From Chloroflexota bacterium (GTDB lineage: Bacteria; Chloroflexota; Dehalococcoidia; Lucifugimonadales; Lucifugimonadaceae): a stretch of 7,553 bases of DNA. Both the position numbers and the translations under genes were made by a program. The notes under the pieces are model-generated. The model worked only from the letters and a program-made list of their open reading frames with translations, did not search any database and was not told the DNA's origin. The stretch lies in assembly GCA_013911545.1 (NCBI GenBank), contig JACETA010000037.1, forward strand, positions 1 through 7,553. The letters run 5' to 3'. Of this stretch, positions 1-6,757 are shown one piece after another (within the stretch, counting starts at the first letter, position 1; every line of letters starts with the position of its first letter).

Positions 1-1
1 A

Positions 2-1096
2 TCTCTTGGAGGAGGAGCTTTAGTTCCAATTTCAATTGCAGCAGCTGGTTTTATTCTTCCCAAAAAGAAATTACCTATTGCCTATGGTCTTATTGGGGCG
101 AGTGCTGAAGCAGGAGGTGTATTTGGTCCTCTTTTAGGGGGGTTTATAACTCAAATATTATCCTGGGAGTGGGCTTTTTGGATTAACATTCCTCCTACAT
201 TATTAATAATGGTAGCTTTAGTATTATGGGGTCCTAAAAATAAAATTCAAAAAATTAAAGTGGATTACATAGGGTCTTTAATATTTTTTATTATTATTTC
301 ATCAGTAACAATAGCGTGTGCTCAAATATCGAAATCAAATAATTTACTTATTGTTTTTGCAGTTTTGAGTTTTATTTTTTTAGTTTTTGGAGTTTTAAGA
401 TTTAAAAACACTGAAGAATTTATTGTCCCTAAAAAAATATTAAGTAACAAATTATTCCTTATATCAAATTTGACTCATTTTTTTATAGGGGTTGGTTTAA
501 TTATAGCAATAATAACTGTTCCTGTTATGGCTGAAACTATATTAGGTGCTTCTCCTCTGGAAGGTGGATTAAGGCTACTAAGGCTTACCATTGCATTATC
601 TATTGGAGCCTTTATAGGTGGATTGATGACTGAAAAAATTAACTCTAAAATTCCTTTAATGGCAGGTTTTATACTAATTTCTGTTGGTTTTTATTTTATG
701 TTTGGCTGGGGGCTTGATATTGGTGACCCTGAGATGACTATACATTTATCTCTATTGGGGCTAGGTTTTGGGATCTGTATATCTCCAATTACCTATAGCG
801 CCATGAAAAATATTAATGATACAGAAAGGGGGTCCGCATCGTCATTATTAACCCTCTCGAGAATGCTTGGAATGACAATAGGTTTATCTTCATTGACTGC
901 TTGGGGTACAACAAGATTTTCACAGCTTACAAGCGATGTTGAAGGTTTTTCACTAGATCCATTAGCACAACAAAAATTAACTGAAACTACATTAAACTCT
1001 GGCCTTCAAGTATTTCAAGAATTTTTCTTAATAGGTTTAATTGTTTGCATAATATCTATACCAATAGGATATATTATGACTTCAATTAAAAAATAG
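2..1096 (+). CDS. MFS drug/proton antiporter, DHA2 (14-TM) family, 5' end cut by window
   Basis: This is an inner-membrane proton-driven efflux transporter of the EmrB/QacA type; its substrate cannot be told from sequence. The frame is open from base 2 and gives 364 residues. The Met at base 209 is internal, because the 69 residues before it are clear transporter sequence: the motif-C-like GASAEAGGVFGPLLGG (residues 32-47), which marks drug antiporters, and WEWAFWINIPP (55-65), a DHA2 hallmark. VDYIG (87-91) begins the next helix as in DHA2 proteins. I count about 11 hydrophobic segments, so roughly the first three of 14 helices are missing to the left. The end looks natural, with a final helix near residues 343-360 and a short basic tail ending in IKK. 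The gene converges on the tandem ThyX-like gene with a single base between the stops. No partner gene (such as an EmrA-type adaptor) is visible, but the upstream side is outside the window. The family call is solid; the drug role is inferred. Confidence 0.9.
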   Translation, partial: SLGGGALVPISIAAAGFILPKKKLPIAYGLIGASAEAGGVFGPLLGGFITQILSWEWAFWINIPPTLLIMVALVLWGPKNKIQKIKVDYIGSLIFFIIISSVTIACAQISKSNNLLIVFAVLSFIFLVFGVLRFKNTEEFIVPKKILSNKLFLISNLTHFFIGVGLIIAIITVPVMAETILGASPLEGGLRLLRLTIALSIGAFIGGLMTEKINSKIPLMAGFILISVGFYFMFGWGLDIGDPEMTIHLSLLGLGFGICISPITYSAMKNINDTERGSASSLLTLSRMLGMTIGLSSLTAWGTTRFSQLTSDVEGFSLDPLAQQKLTETTLNSGLQVFQEFFLIGLIVCIISIPIGYIMTSIKK

Positions 1097-1097
1097 A

Positions 1098-2675
1098 CTA
1101 GCTCTTTTCTTTTTTAGATTGCTTTACTTCGCTATCTAATCTTTGGAGTTCATATTCCTCATGATCTGTAAAACTCATTAATTCATAAAAATTATTATGA
1201 TTTGCTATTTCTTTAATTTGATTGTGCATTTCCATACAGACTCTTCTATAAGATATATGACCTTGTTTAGCAGTTCTCAATTCAATCAAATGAAATGCTT
1301 GCCTTACATTCATAGTTATCGAATATCTAATATTATGCCCAAATAAAAGAGAATATTCTTTTAGTTGCCCGAATTCGTTGCTAAGTTTTACATATAGATC
1401 TCTCGATTTATCTACTACAGCATTACATTCATCTTCGAATGGTGTTTTTTTAACCTCTTCAGGAAAATTAAATCCCAATTCAGGATTCATTTTTTGCCAT
1501 TCTATTGTCATTAATCTGTGTCTTTGAAGGTCCCTGAATGAACCATAATCTGACAATATATCAAAAGTATAATTTGAATTTTCAAAAGCACGGCCAGGCT
1601 TATGTCTTCTATTTTTTCTTTCTCCTGTGTAATTATTTAAAATATTTTTTATTTCATTTTCTGGCAATTCATTTACTATCTTTTTTAAATCCTGTATTGA
1701 TTTTTGAGAAGATGAATATAGGCAATGTGCAGCAATTTTTCTTTCAGCCTCTTTGTCGTATTCAACTAAGTTTACTTCAGGTGCAAAAGAAGGTTCTTTA
1801 TCAATATTTTTTAAGGTATATTTTTCAATATTGTCTTGATTATTTTTTAAATAATTTGACCATTCAATCCCTCTGTTTTCAACATCAACTCTTTTCAAAA
1901 AAGATGGAATAACTTTTCTTAATTCCGTAAGAATCATATCAGAATAATTTCTCACTTCTTCAGATTTATGTATTCTCATTTTCATCAACATATGCTCATA
2001 TGCTTGGCCACTTGCGAAAACACCGACATTAGAAATAGTTGATGCTGGAAGAAAATATCTTGCAACATCACAAGCCTTTGCTCTAATAGTCCCATTATAA
2101 GCTTGGGTGCTAACAGAATTATCTTTAGGAAATTCATCCTTATATATTTCTACAAGACTTCTAACAACTTTAGAATATGTTTCAAAAATATAGTCCATCG
2201 TTTCTTCATATTCACTTTTAAGATCAGAATTTTTTAATTCAGGAGGTGTAATGTACCTAAACTTGTCTCCGATTTTTTGGTCATAATATATGTATCTTGT
2301 ACTTTGTTCTAAATATGAAGCTATCCTCCCCCATTCTAGAATTTTAGTTAAAATATTAGATGACTGTTCACATGCTAAATGAGCAGAACCTAGCTGAGCT
2401 ACTGAGTCATCCCCATACTGGGTAAAAACTCTTTCGTACAAGTTTTCTGCTTTACTACTATCAATTTCAATAGTTGTATTTAAATTGCCTTCGCTCCAAA
2501 ATTCGTCAATAAATAATCTTCTTAGTGACTTTGAAGACCTGCTATATCTTGCATAAAGAGCACCTTTAACAACTTCAGGCATATTGATAAGACAAAAAAC
2601 AGGTTTATCTACATTGGTAAAGTGATTTAAAAGTATCTTTGTTTCTTCTTTTGAAAATTCTTCTTGAAAATACAT
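1098..2675 (-). CDS. Tandem ThyX-like protein (FAD-dependent thymidylate synthase family), 525 aa
   Basis: This resembles two fused ThyX domains; canonical ThyX is about 220-300 residues and makes dTMP from dUMP with methylene-THF, FAD and NAD(P)H. The N-half has YGDDSVAQLG (87-96), then WGRIASYLEQSTRY (115-128), which aligns with the ThyX motif RHRIASINELSGRY, and a second block ending at R234 (equivalent to T. maritima R174). The C-half has DLQRHRLMTIEWQ (382-394) and MNVRQAFHLIELR (455-467), matching the ThyX NARSLMNFLNLR block. The N-half keeps E123, S125, R127 and Y128 but lacks R-H of RHR. The C-half keeps R385-H386-R387, N456, R458 and R467 but has W, Q and K across the E-L-S positions. 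True thymidylate synthase activity is therefore uncertain. Proteins of this size are usually annotated as ThyX from homology. The ATG is 3 nt after the pdhC stop, with only a weak Shine-Dalgarno (TTTGGGTAAC), suggesting co-transcription and coupling with pdhC. The tail is charged and Lys-rich. Confidence 0.8.
   Translation of the reverse strand: MYFQEEFSKEETKILLNHFTNVDKPVFCLINMPEVVKGALYARYSRSSKSLRRLFIDEFWSEGNLNTTIEIDSSKAENLYERVFTQYGDDSVAQLGSAHLACEQSSNILTKILEWGRIASYLEQSTRYIYYDQKIGDKFRYITPPELKNSDLKSEYEETMDYIFETYSKVVRSLVEIYKDEFPKDNSVSTQAYNGTIRAKACDVARYFLPASTISNVGVFASGQAYEHMLMKMRIHKSEEVRNYSDMILTELRKVIPSFLKRVDVENRGIEWSNYLKNNQDNIEKYTLKNIDKEPSFAPEVNLVEYDKEAERKIAAHCLYSSSQKSIQDLKKIVNELPENEIKNILNNYTGERKNRRHKPGRAFENSNYTFDILSDYGSFRDLQRHRLMTIEWQKMNPELGFNFPEEVKKTPFEDECNAVVDKSRDLYVKLSNEFGQLKEYSLLFGHNIRYSITMNVRQAFHLIELRTAKQGHISYRRVCMEMHNQIKEIANHNNFYELMSFTDHEEYELQRLDSEVKQSKKEKS
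1114..1139 (+). terminator. Possible weak hairpin after the transporter gene
   Basis: An imperfect inverted repeat begins 17 nt past the transporter stop: TTAGAT-T-GC, an 8-base loop, then GC-T-ATCTAA, giving eight pairs with one T-T mismatch. It lies inside the 3' end of the convergent ThyX-like gene. On the plus strand it is followed by TCTTTGG, which is not a good U-tract. On the minus strand the following bases are A-rich, so it would not be an intrinsic terminator for the ThyX-like gene. It is the only candidate stop signal I see at this convergent junction. Confidence 0.2.
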
Positions 2676-2678
2676 TTG

Positions 2679-3875
2679 TTACCCAAATATTTGATCTGGG
2701 TTCTCAAGTATTTCTTTCAGTTCTCCTAAAAACATAGCAGCCTCAGCGCCATCATTTACTCTGTGATCAACAGACAATGTCATTTTCATTATTTTTGATA
2801 TGATCATATTTCCATCTTTAACAATTACTTCGTCGTTTGCTTTTCCTACTGACAATATTGCAGATTGAGGAGGGACAATTATTGCAACAAATTCATCTAT
2901 ATCAAACATTCCTAAATTGCTAACACTAAACGTAGCACCATTATTTTCTTCTTGGGTGAGCGGTGAACCGCTCCCCTTGGCTCTTGCAGCAAGATCTTTG
3001 GCAGATTCTGAAATATCAGTAAGGCTTTTATCTTCGCACCCTAAAACTGCTGGAACTATAAGTCCCACAGGTAATGCAATTGCCATACCCACATTAATAT
3101 TTTTATGTTCGATTAAATTTCCATCATCAAATGATGAATTAAATTTAGGGAATTTTTTTAGCGCTTGAGTTACCGCAAAGAGAACAATGTCATTTACGGA
3201 AACTCTTACATTATTACTTTCATTAAATTCAGATCTTTTCTTAATTACTTCAGACATGTCAGCACTATTGCTAATATAGAAATGAGGTATTTCAGATTTA
3301 CTTTTGGAAACAACTCCTGCAATTGCTTTTCTCATAGGAGTAAGAGGCACAGAATTAGAATCATCAGAACTCTGATTTGGATCAACAGCAGAAGAGGATC
3401 CTTTTGAAGCTTCTTCAACATCCTCTCTTGTAATCCTTCCCCCTGGCCCAGAACCATTGATAGAAGTTAAATCTACACCTAATTCAGCAGCTAATTTTTT
3501 TGCTATTGGACTAGCCTTAACTTTTCCAATATCCGGAGAAGAGACTGGAGATTGGCTTTCAATCGTTTCAGCACTTTTTTCATTTTCTTGAACCGTATCA
3601 ACACTTGAAGATGAAGAACTTTCGGGAATTTCATCTTGAGCTTCACCTATATATGCAATTAAATCACCTACAGGAACTACCTGACCCTCTTGAACAATTA
3701 TTTTTTTTAAAATTCCATCGTTGTAGCATTCCATTTCAACAACAGTTTTATCAGTTTCAATTTCAGCTAACTTATCTCCTCTTTTTACATCATCACCTTC
3801 ACTTTTCAGCCACTTTACAATTGTACCTTCTGTCATATCTGCGCCCATACTTGGCATTGTAACTTCTGAAATCAA
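2679..3875 (-). CDS. pdhC: Pyruvate dehydrogenase E2, dihydrolipoamide acetyltransferase
   Basis: This is the core of the cytoplasmic pyruvate dehydrogenase complex; it transfers acetyl groups from lipoyl to CoA. The 398 residues hold one N-terminal lipoyl domain (1-78) with ETDKT, lipoylation at K43; a Ser/Asp/Glu-rich linker (about 81-118); a peripheral-subunit-binding domain (about 119-156) with ASPIAKKLA and GPGGRITREDV; a second Ser-rich linker (157-176); and the catalytic acyltransferase domain (177-398). The active-site motif DHRVNDG (370-376) is intact, with H371 and D375, and SNLGMF (319-324) is also typical. The start is TTG: it is preceded by AAGGAGG and a 5-nt spacer, and the encoded opening up to MTEG matches E2 N-termini, whereas the first internal Met (residue 7) would cut the first lipoyl strand. 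It follows pdhB after 15 nt and ends 3 nt before the ThyX-like gene. A different 2-oxo acid E2 is possible, but pdhA next door favours pyruvate. Confidence 0.93.
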   Translation of the reverse strand: MISEVTMPSMGADMTEGTIVKWLKSEGDDVKRGDKLAEIETDKTVVEMECYNDGILKKIIVQEGQVVPVGDLIAYIGEAQDEIPESSSSSSVDTVQENEKSAETIESQSPVSSPDIGKVKASPIAKKLAAELGVDLTSINGSGPGGRITREDVEEASKGSSSAVDPNQSSDDSNSVPLTPMRKAIAGVVSKSKSEIPHFYISNSADMSEVIKKRSEFNESNNVRVSVNDIVLFAVTQALKKFPKFNSSFDDGNLIEHKNINVGMAIALPVGLIVPAVLGCEDKSLTDISESAKDLAARAKGSGSPLTQEENNGATFSVSNLGMFDIDEFVAIIVPPQSAILSVGKANDEVIVKDGNMIISKIMKMTLSVDHRVNDGAEAAMFLGELKEILENPDQIFG

Positions 3876-3880
3876 TTTAA

Positions 3881-3887
3881 CCTCCTT
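3881..3887 (-). promoter_or_regulatory. Strong Shine-Dalgarno fixing the TTG start of pdhC
   Basis: On the minus strand the pdhB-pdhC spacer reads AACCAAGGAGGTTAAA followed by TTG. The AAGGAGG is a full anti-16S match five bases before the TTG. It decides the start codon and is the best ribosome binding site in the window; the other starts have weak or no visible ones. Confidence 0.85.
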
Positions 3888-3890
3888 GGT

Positions 3891-4868
3891 TTATAAACTG
3901 TAGCCTTGCTCAATCTTATTCATAATTTTTGGGACACTTGTCATGGCATGTTGTTCAAGTTTTCTGTTATAAGGCCATGGAACATCTTCGCTACCTACTC
4001 TAAGAATTGGTCCATCTAAATAATCACCGCTAGATTCATTGACATTAGCTGCAATCTCAGCCATTACTCCCCCGTTTTTTCTAGCAGTATCTAAAAGTAA
4101 TGCTCTACCTGTCTTTTGGATAGAATTATTAATCAAATCATAATCTATAGGACTTAAACTTCTTAGATCAATTACTTCTGAACTTACATTTTTCTTTGAG
4201 AGTTCATCAGATACTTTTTGCAATAACGGCATTCCATGTCCGTAGGATACAAGAGTTATATCTGTTCCAGATTGTTTTATGTCAGCTTTACCTATTTCAA
4301 TTTCAAAATACTCATCAGGGACTTCGCCTTTCACACCATATAATCCAGCAGATTCAGCAAAAATCACTGGATTTAAATCTTTTATTGAAGACCTTAACAA
4401 TCCAAGTGCATCTTTTGGGTTAGATGGAGCTACAACTTTCAAGCCAGGAACCTCACATAGCCAAGTTTCGAAACTTTGGGAATGAGTTGCTCCCAATTGC
4501 ATACCTGCGCCAGTTGGTGCACGAATCACCATAGGCACATTTATTTGTCCCCCAGACATATATCTCAAATTTGCAGCCATGTTAACTATTTGATCAAATC
4601 CTACTAGTGAAAAACTTATAGACATTAATTCAACAATTGGCTTCAATCCAGCAGCTGCACTTCCTATACCAGCACCGATAAATCCTGCCTCCGAAATTGG
4701 AGTATCTTTAATTCTTTCAGGACCATATTTTTCCAAAAAACCTGAAGTTATAGCATATGCACCTCCATATGCTCCTATATCTTCACCCATAATGAAAACA
4801 TCTGGGTCATTCTCAATAGCCTCGCTGAGACCTTGTTGCAATGCTTGCCTTACAGTTATTTCACTCAT
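3891..4868 (-). CDS. pdhB: Pyruvate dehydrogenase E1 component, beta subunit
   Basis: With PdhA this forms the thiamine-diphosphate-dependent E1 heterotetramer that decarboxylates pyruvate and acetylates the lipoyl arm of E2. The 325 residues match the usual E1-beta length. The transketolase pyrimidine-binding domain covers about residues 4-180, with GEDIGAYGGAY (28-38), the catalytic-cycle glutamate E60 in DTPISEAGF (55-63), and GATHSQSFE (126-134). The C-terminal transketolase domain (about 195-320) contains VIDLRSLSPID (232-242), which contacts E1-alpha, and SEDVPWPYN (293-301). The start ATG shares its A with the pdhA stop (TAATG), implying translational coupling; an AAGGA lies about 12 nt upstream inside pdhA, rather far for a Shine-Dalgarno. 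No key residue is missing. A branched-chain or acetoin E1-beta is less likely given the pdhA features. Confidence 0.94.
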   Translation of the reverse strand: MSEITVRQALQQGLSEAIENDPDVFIMGEDIGAYGGAYAITSGFLEKYGPERIKDTPISEAGFIGAGIGSAAAGLKPIVELMSISFSLVGFDQIVNMAANLRYMSGGQINVPMVIRAPTGAGMQLGATHSQSFETWLCEVPGLKVVAPSNPKDALGLLRSSIKDLNPVIFAESAGLYGVKGEVPDEYFEIEIGKADIKQSGTDITLVSYGHGMPLLQKVSDELSKKNVSSEVIDLRSLSPIDYDLINNSIQKTGRALLLDTARKNGGVMAEIAANVNESSGDYLDGPILRVGSEDVPWPYNRKLEQHAMTSVPKIMNKIEQGYSL

Positions 4869-5824
4869 TACAGATATACATCCTTACCTAAACTATTTAA
4901 ATCTGGTTCATTGCTGTCAGTGGCAAATTTAACTGCGCTAACCATTTCTTCACTAACTGATTTTTTTATTTCATCAATTTCTTCTTGCGTTGCAATTTTT
5001 TTACTTAAAATATAATTTGGAAAAGCTTCAACAGGATCTTTCTTTTTCCATTCATCTACTTCACTAGATTCTCTATATTTTGCTGGATCAGCCATTGAAT
5101 GCCCCTGAAATCTAAATGTTGTTGCCTCGATTAGCGCAGGGCCATTACCATTCCTGACTTTTTGAACAACTTCATTAGTTGTTTCTTTAACCGCTAGAAC
5201 ATCCATGCCATCAACTATAGTGCTTGGAATTCCGTATCCTTCAGCTAGATTTGAAAAAGATTTCCCGTTTGTCCTTATTCTTTCAACACTAGTCCCCATG
5301 CCATAAAAGTTATTTTCAAGAAAAAATATCATTGGAAGCTTCCACACACTCGCGAGATTCATTGTTTCATGGAAAGTGCCTTGATTCGTTGCTCCGTCTC
5401 CAAAGTAAACTACTGTGACAGAATCTTCTTGCCTGTATTGAGAAGCTAAAGCAAATCCTGCTGATAGAGGCATCTGGGCACCTACAATTGCATGACCACC
5501 CATAAAGTTTTTTTCAGCATCGAATAGATGCATTGAACCGCCCTTACCTTTACTTACTCCCGTTTCTTTACCAAATAATTCAGCCATTAGCCCATTAGTA
5601 CTTAAACCTCTTGCAATAGCATGCCCATGGTCTCTGTAATGTGTGACTATATAATCCTTTTCTTGAAGAGCATCAATTGAGCCTACAGCTACAGCCTCTT
5701 GCCCAATATACAGATGAAGGAAACCTCTGATAAAGCCTTTTGAATAATTTTCCCCACAAGACTCTTCAAATAGCCTTATCAGGTACATTTTTCTATATAA
5801 ATTTAAATAATCTTCTTTATTCAT
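4868..5824 (-). CDS. pdhA: Pyruvate dehydrogenase E1 component, alpha subunit
   Basis: This is the ThDP-binding subunit of E1. From the chosen ATG it has 318 residues, normal for bacterial E1-alpha. Numbering from the upstream TTG, the motifs are HYRDHGHAIARG (65-76), GKGGSMHLF (96-104), the PDH-type GGHAIVGAQMPL (112-123), the ThDP/Mg motif opening GDGATNQG (145-152) and closing LENN (172-175), and the phosphorylation-loop region RFQGHSMADPAKYR (241-254) with active-site H245. The frame is open to a TTG at 5833, but the ATG at 5824 three codons later gives MNKEDYLNLYRKM, a typical E1-alpha opening, and neither start has a clear Shine-Dalgarno, so ATG is preferred. pdhA is the first gene of the PDH block, 66 nt after the folD stop, and overlaps pdhB by one base. 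GAQMPL and GHSMADP favour pyruvate over acetoin or branched-chain substrates. Confidence 0.93.
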   Translation of the reverse strand: MNKEDYLNLYRKMYLIRLFEESCGENYSKGFIRGFLHLYIGQEAVAVGSIDALQEKDYIVTHYRDHGHAIARGLSTNGLMAELFGKETGVSKGKGGSMHLFDAEKNFMGGHAIVGAQMPLSAGFALASQYRQEDSVTVVYFGDGATNQGTFHETMNLASVWKLPMIFFLENNFYGMGTSVERIRTNGKSFSNLAEGYGIPSTIVDGMDVLAVKETTNEVVQKVRNGNGPALIEATTFRFQGHSMADPAKYRESSEVDEWKKKDPVEAFPNYILSKKIATQEEIDEIKKSVSEEMVSAVKFATDSNEPDLNSLGKDVYL

Positions 5825-5890
5825 ATTTATCAAATTAATCTATAATTCATTTCTAATATTACAACAGAATTCAAGGTAAAAAAAATAATT
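5825..5890 (-). promoter_or_regulatory. folD-pdhA spacer with a possible promoter
   Basis: This 66-nt A/T-dominated gap has a T8 run on the minus strand at 5885-5878, just after folD. The sequence before it forms only a short all-A/T inverted repeat (AAATAA-AA-TTATTT), too weak to call a terminator. Downstream of that lies GTTGTAATAT (5865-5856), also found upstream of folD, whose TAATAT could be a -10 box. No good -35 lies 17 nt upstream (only a T run). Whether pdhA has its own promoter or is read through from folD cannot be settled from sequence. Confidence 0.3.
5856..5865 (-). repeat. Copy 1 of shared element GTTGTAATAT, 31 nt before pdhA ATG
   Basis: The 10-mer GTTGTAATAT on the minus strand sits 31 nt from the pdhA ATG. 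An identical copy on the same strand lies 28 nt from the folD ATG. The matching distance and orientation suggest a promoter -10 region or regulator half-site, but in such AT-rich DNA chance is a real alternative. Confidence 0.3.
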
Positions 5891-6757
5891 TTATTTATTT
5901 AATTTAGCCGCCTCACATACATTTTTCATAAGCATTGCAATTGTCATAGGCCCAACCCCTCCCGGAACCGGTGTATATAAAGAAGCTTTTTCTCTTATTG
6001 AAGCTAAATCAACATCTCCAACAATGCTGTATCCCTTAGCAGTGTTCTTATTTTCTACCCTATTAATACCCACATCAATTACTACTGCACCATCTTTAAT
6101 CATTGAACCATCTATTATATTTACCCTTCCAACCGCGACGATAATAATATCAGCATTTTTGGTATGATTTTTTAAATTTACTGTTTTACTATGACACAAG
6201 GTAACTGTTGCATTTTCATCTTTCCCACTTAATAAAGCCAACATAGGTTTACCAACGATATCACTTCTTCCAATTACAACTATGTTTTTGCCTTGCGTAA
6301 CAATATTTTCTTTTTTTAAAATCTCCATTATTCCAAATGCAGTTGCTGGAATAAATCTAGGATTTCCAATACTCAAGAGCCCAATATTAGTTGATGTAAG
6401 ACCATCTACATCTTTGATGGGGCTTATAGTTTCTATTAATTTTCGATCATCTAAGTGATTTGGAATTGGAAGCTGCAAAATAATTCCATCAACATTATTA
6501 TCGGCATTAAGTTTTTTAATTAAATTTAAAATGTCATCTTCATCAACATCTTTTGGTTGTTTTATTAAATTTCCGTGAATACCAATTTCAGAACATTTTT
6601 TTAACTTATTTTTAACATAGGTCAATGAAGCAGGATTTTCACCAACAAGTATAATATTTAAACTTGGTGATCTATTTATCTTACTACTTACTATTTTGAT
6701 TTCACTTACTAAGTCATTTAAGACTAGTTTTGAAATTTCTTTTCCATCAATTAACAT
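5891..6757 (-). CDS. folD: Bifunctional methylene-THF dehydrogenase / methenyl-THF cyclohydrolase
   Basis: This cytosolic enzyme interconverts 5,10-methylene-THF, 5,10-methenyl-THF and 10-formyl-THF, linking serine/glycine one-carbon units to purine, formyl-Met and thymidylate synthesis. The 288 residues equal the family norm. The catalytic-domain motif has Y47 and K51 (TYVKNKLKKCSEIGI, 46-60), the cyclohydrolase lysine being K51. QLPIPNHLD (95-103), KDVDGL (115-120), the dinucleotide-binding loop VIGRSDIVGKP (161-171) and the signature PVPGGVGPMT (263-272) are all intact, so both activities are expected. It opens with MLIDGKEIS, a usual FolD start. The gene diverges from acpS across 43 nt and lies 66 nt upstream of pdhA on the same strand, so it may lead a folD-pdhABC-thyX-like transcript. 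Confidence 0.96.
   Translation of the reverse strand: MLIDGKEISKLVLNDLVSEIKIVSSKINRSPSLNIILVGENPASLTYVKNKLKKCSEIGIHGNLIKQPKDVDEDDILNLIKKLNADNNVDGIILQLPIPNHLDDRKLIETISPIKDVDGLTSTNIGLLSIGNPRFIPATAFGIMEILKKENIVTQGKNIVVIGRSDIVGKPMLALLSGKDENATVTLCHSKTVNLKNHTKNADIIIVAVGRVNIIDGSMIKDGAVVIDVGINRVENKNTAKGYSIVGDVDLASIREKASLYTPVPGGVGPMTIAMLMKNVCEAAKLNK

Noticed and set aside
209..1096. Start of the transporter at the ATG at 209
   Set aside because: The 69 in-frame codons before it encode the antiporter motif C and the WxWxFxIN motif of DHA2 transporters, so the gene begins left of the window.
1538..1912. 124-codon plus-strand open frame antisense to the ThyX-like gene
   Set aside because: It is Phe/Leu/Gln-rich with no recognisable domain and lies fully opposite a well-supported gene; AT-rich antisense frames stay open easily.
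2917..3862. Three plus-strand open frames antisense to pdhC
   Set aside because: They are shadows of E2; the longest repeats reflect the Ser/Glu-rich linker read backwards, with no ribosome site or domain.
4196..5015. Plus-strand open frames antisense to pdhB and pdhA
   Set aside because: They are short, overlap each other in different frames, resemble no known protein and oppose strongly conserved genes.
5825..5833. TTG at 5833 as the pdhA start
   Set aside because: It adds only three residues (MIN) before an ATG that fits the family opening better, and no Shine-Dalgarno supports it; it stays a minor alternative.
5870..5905. Intrinsic terminator after folD
   Set aside because: A T8 run is present on the minus strand, but the preceding inverted repeat is six A/T pairs with a 2-nt loop, too weak to be called.
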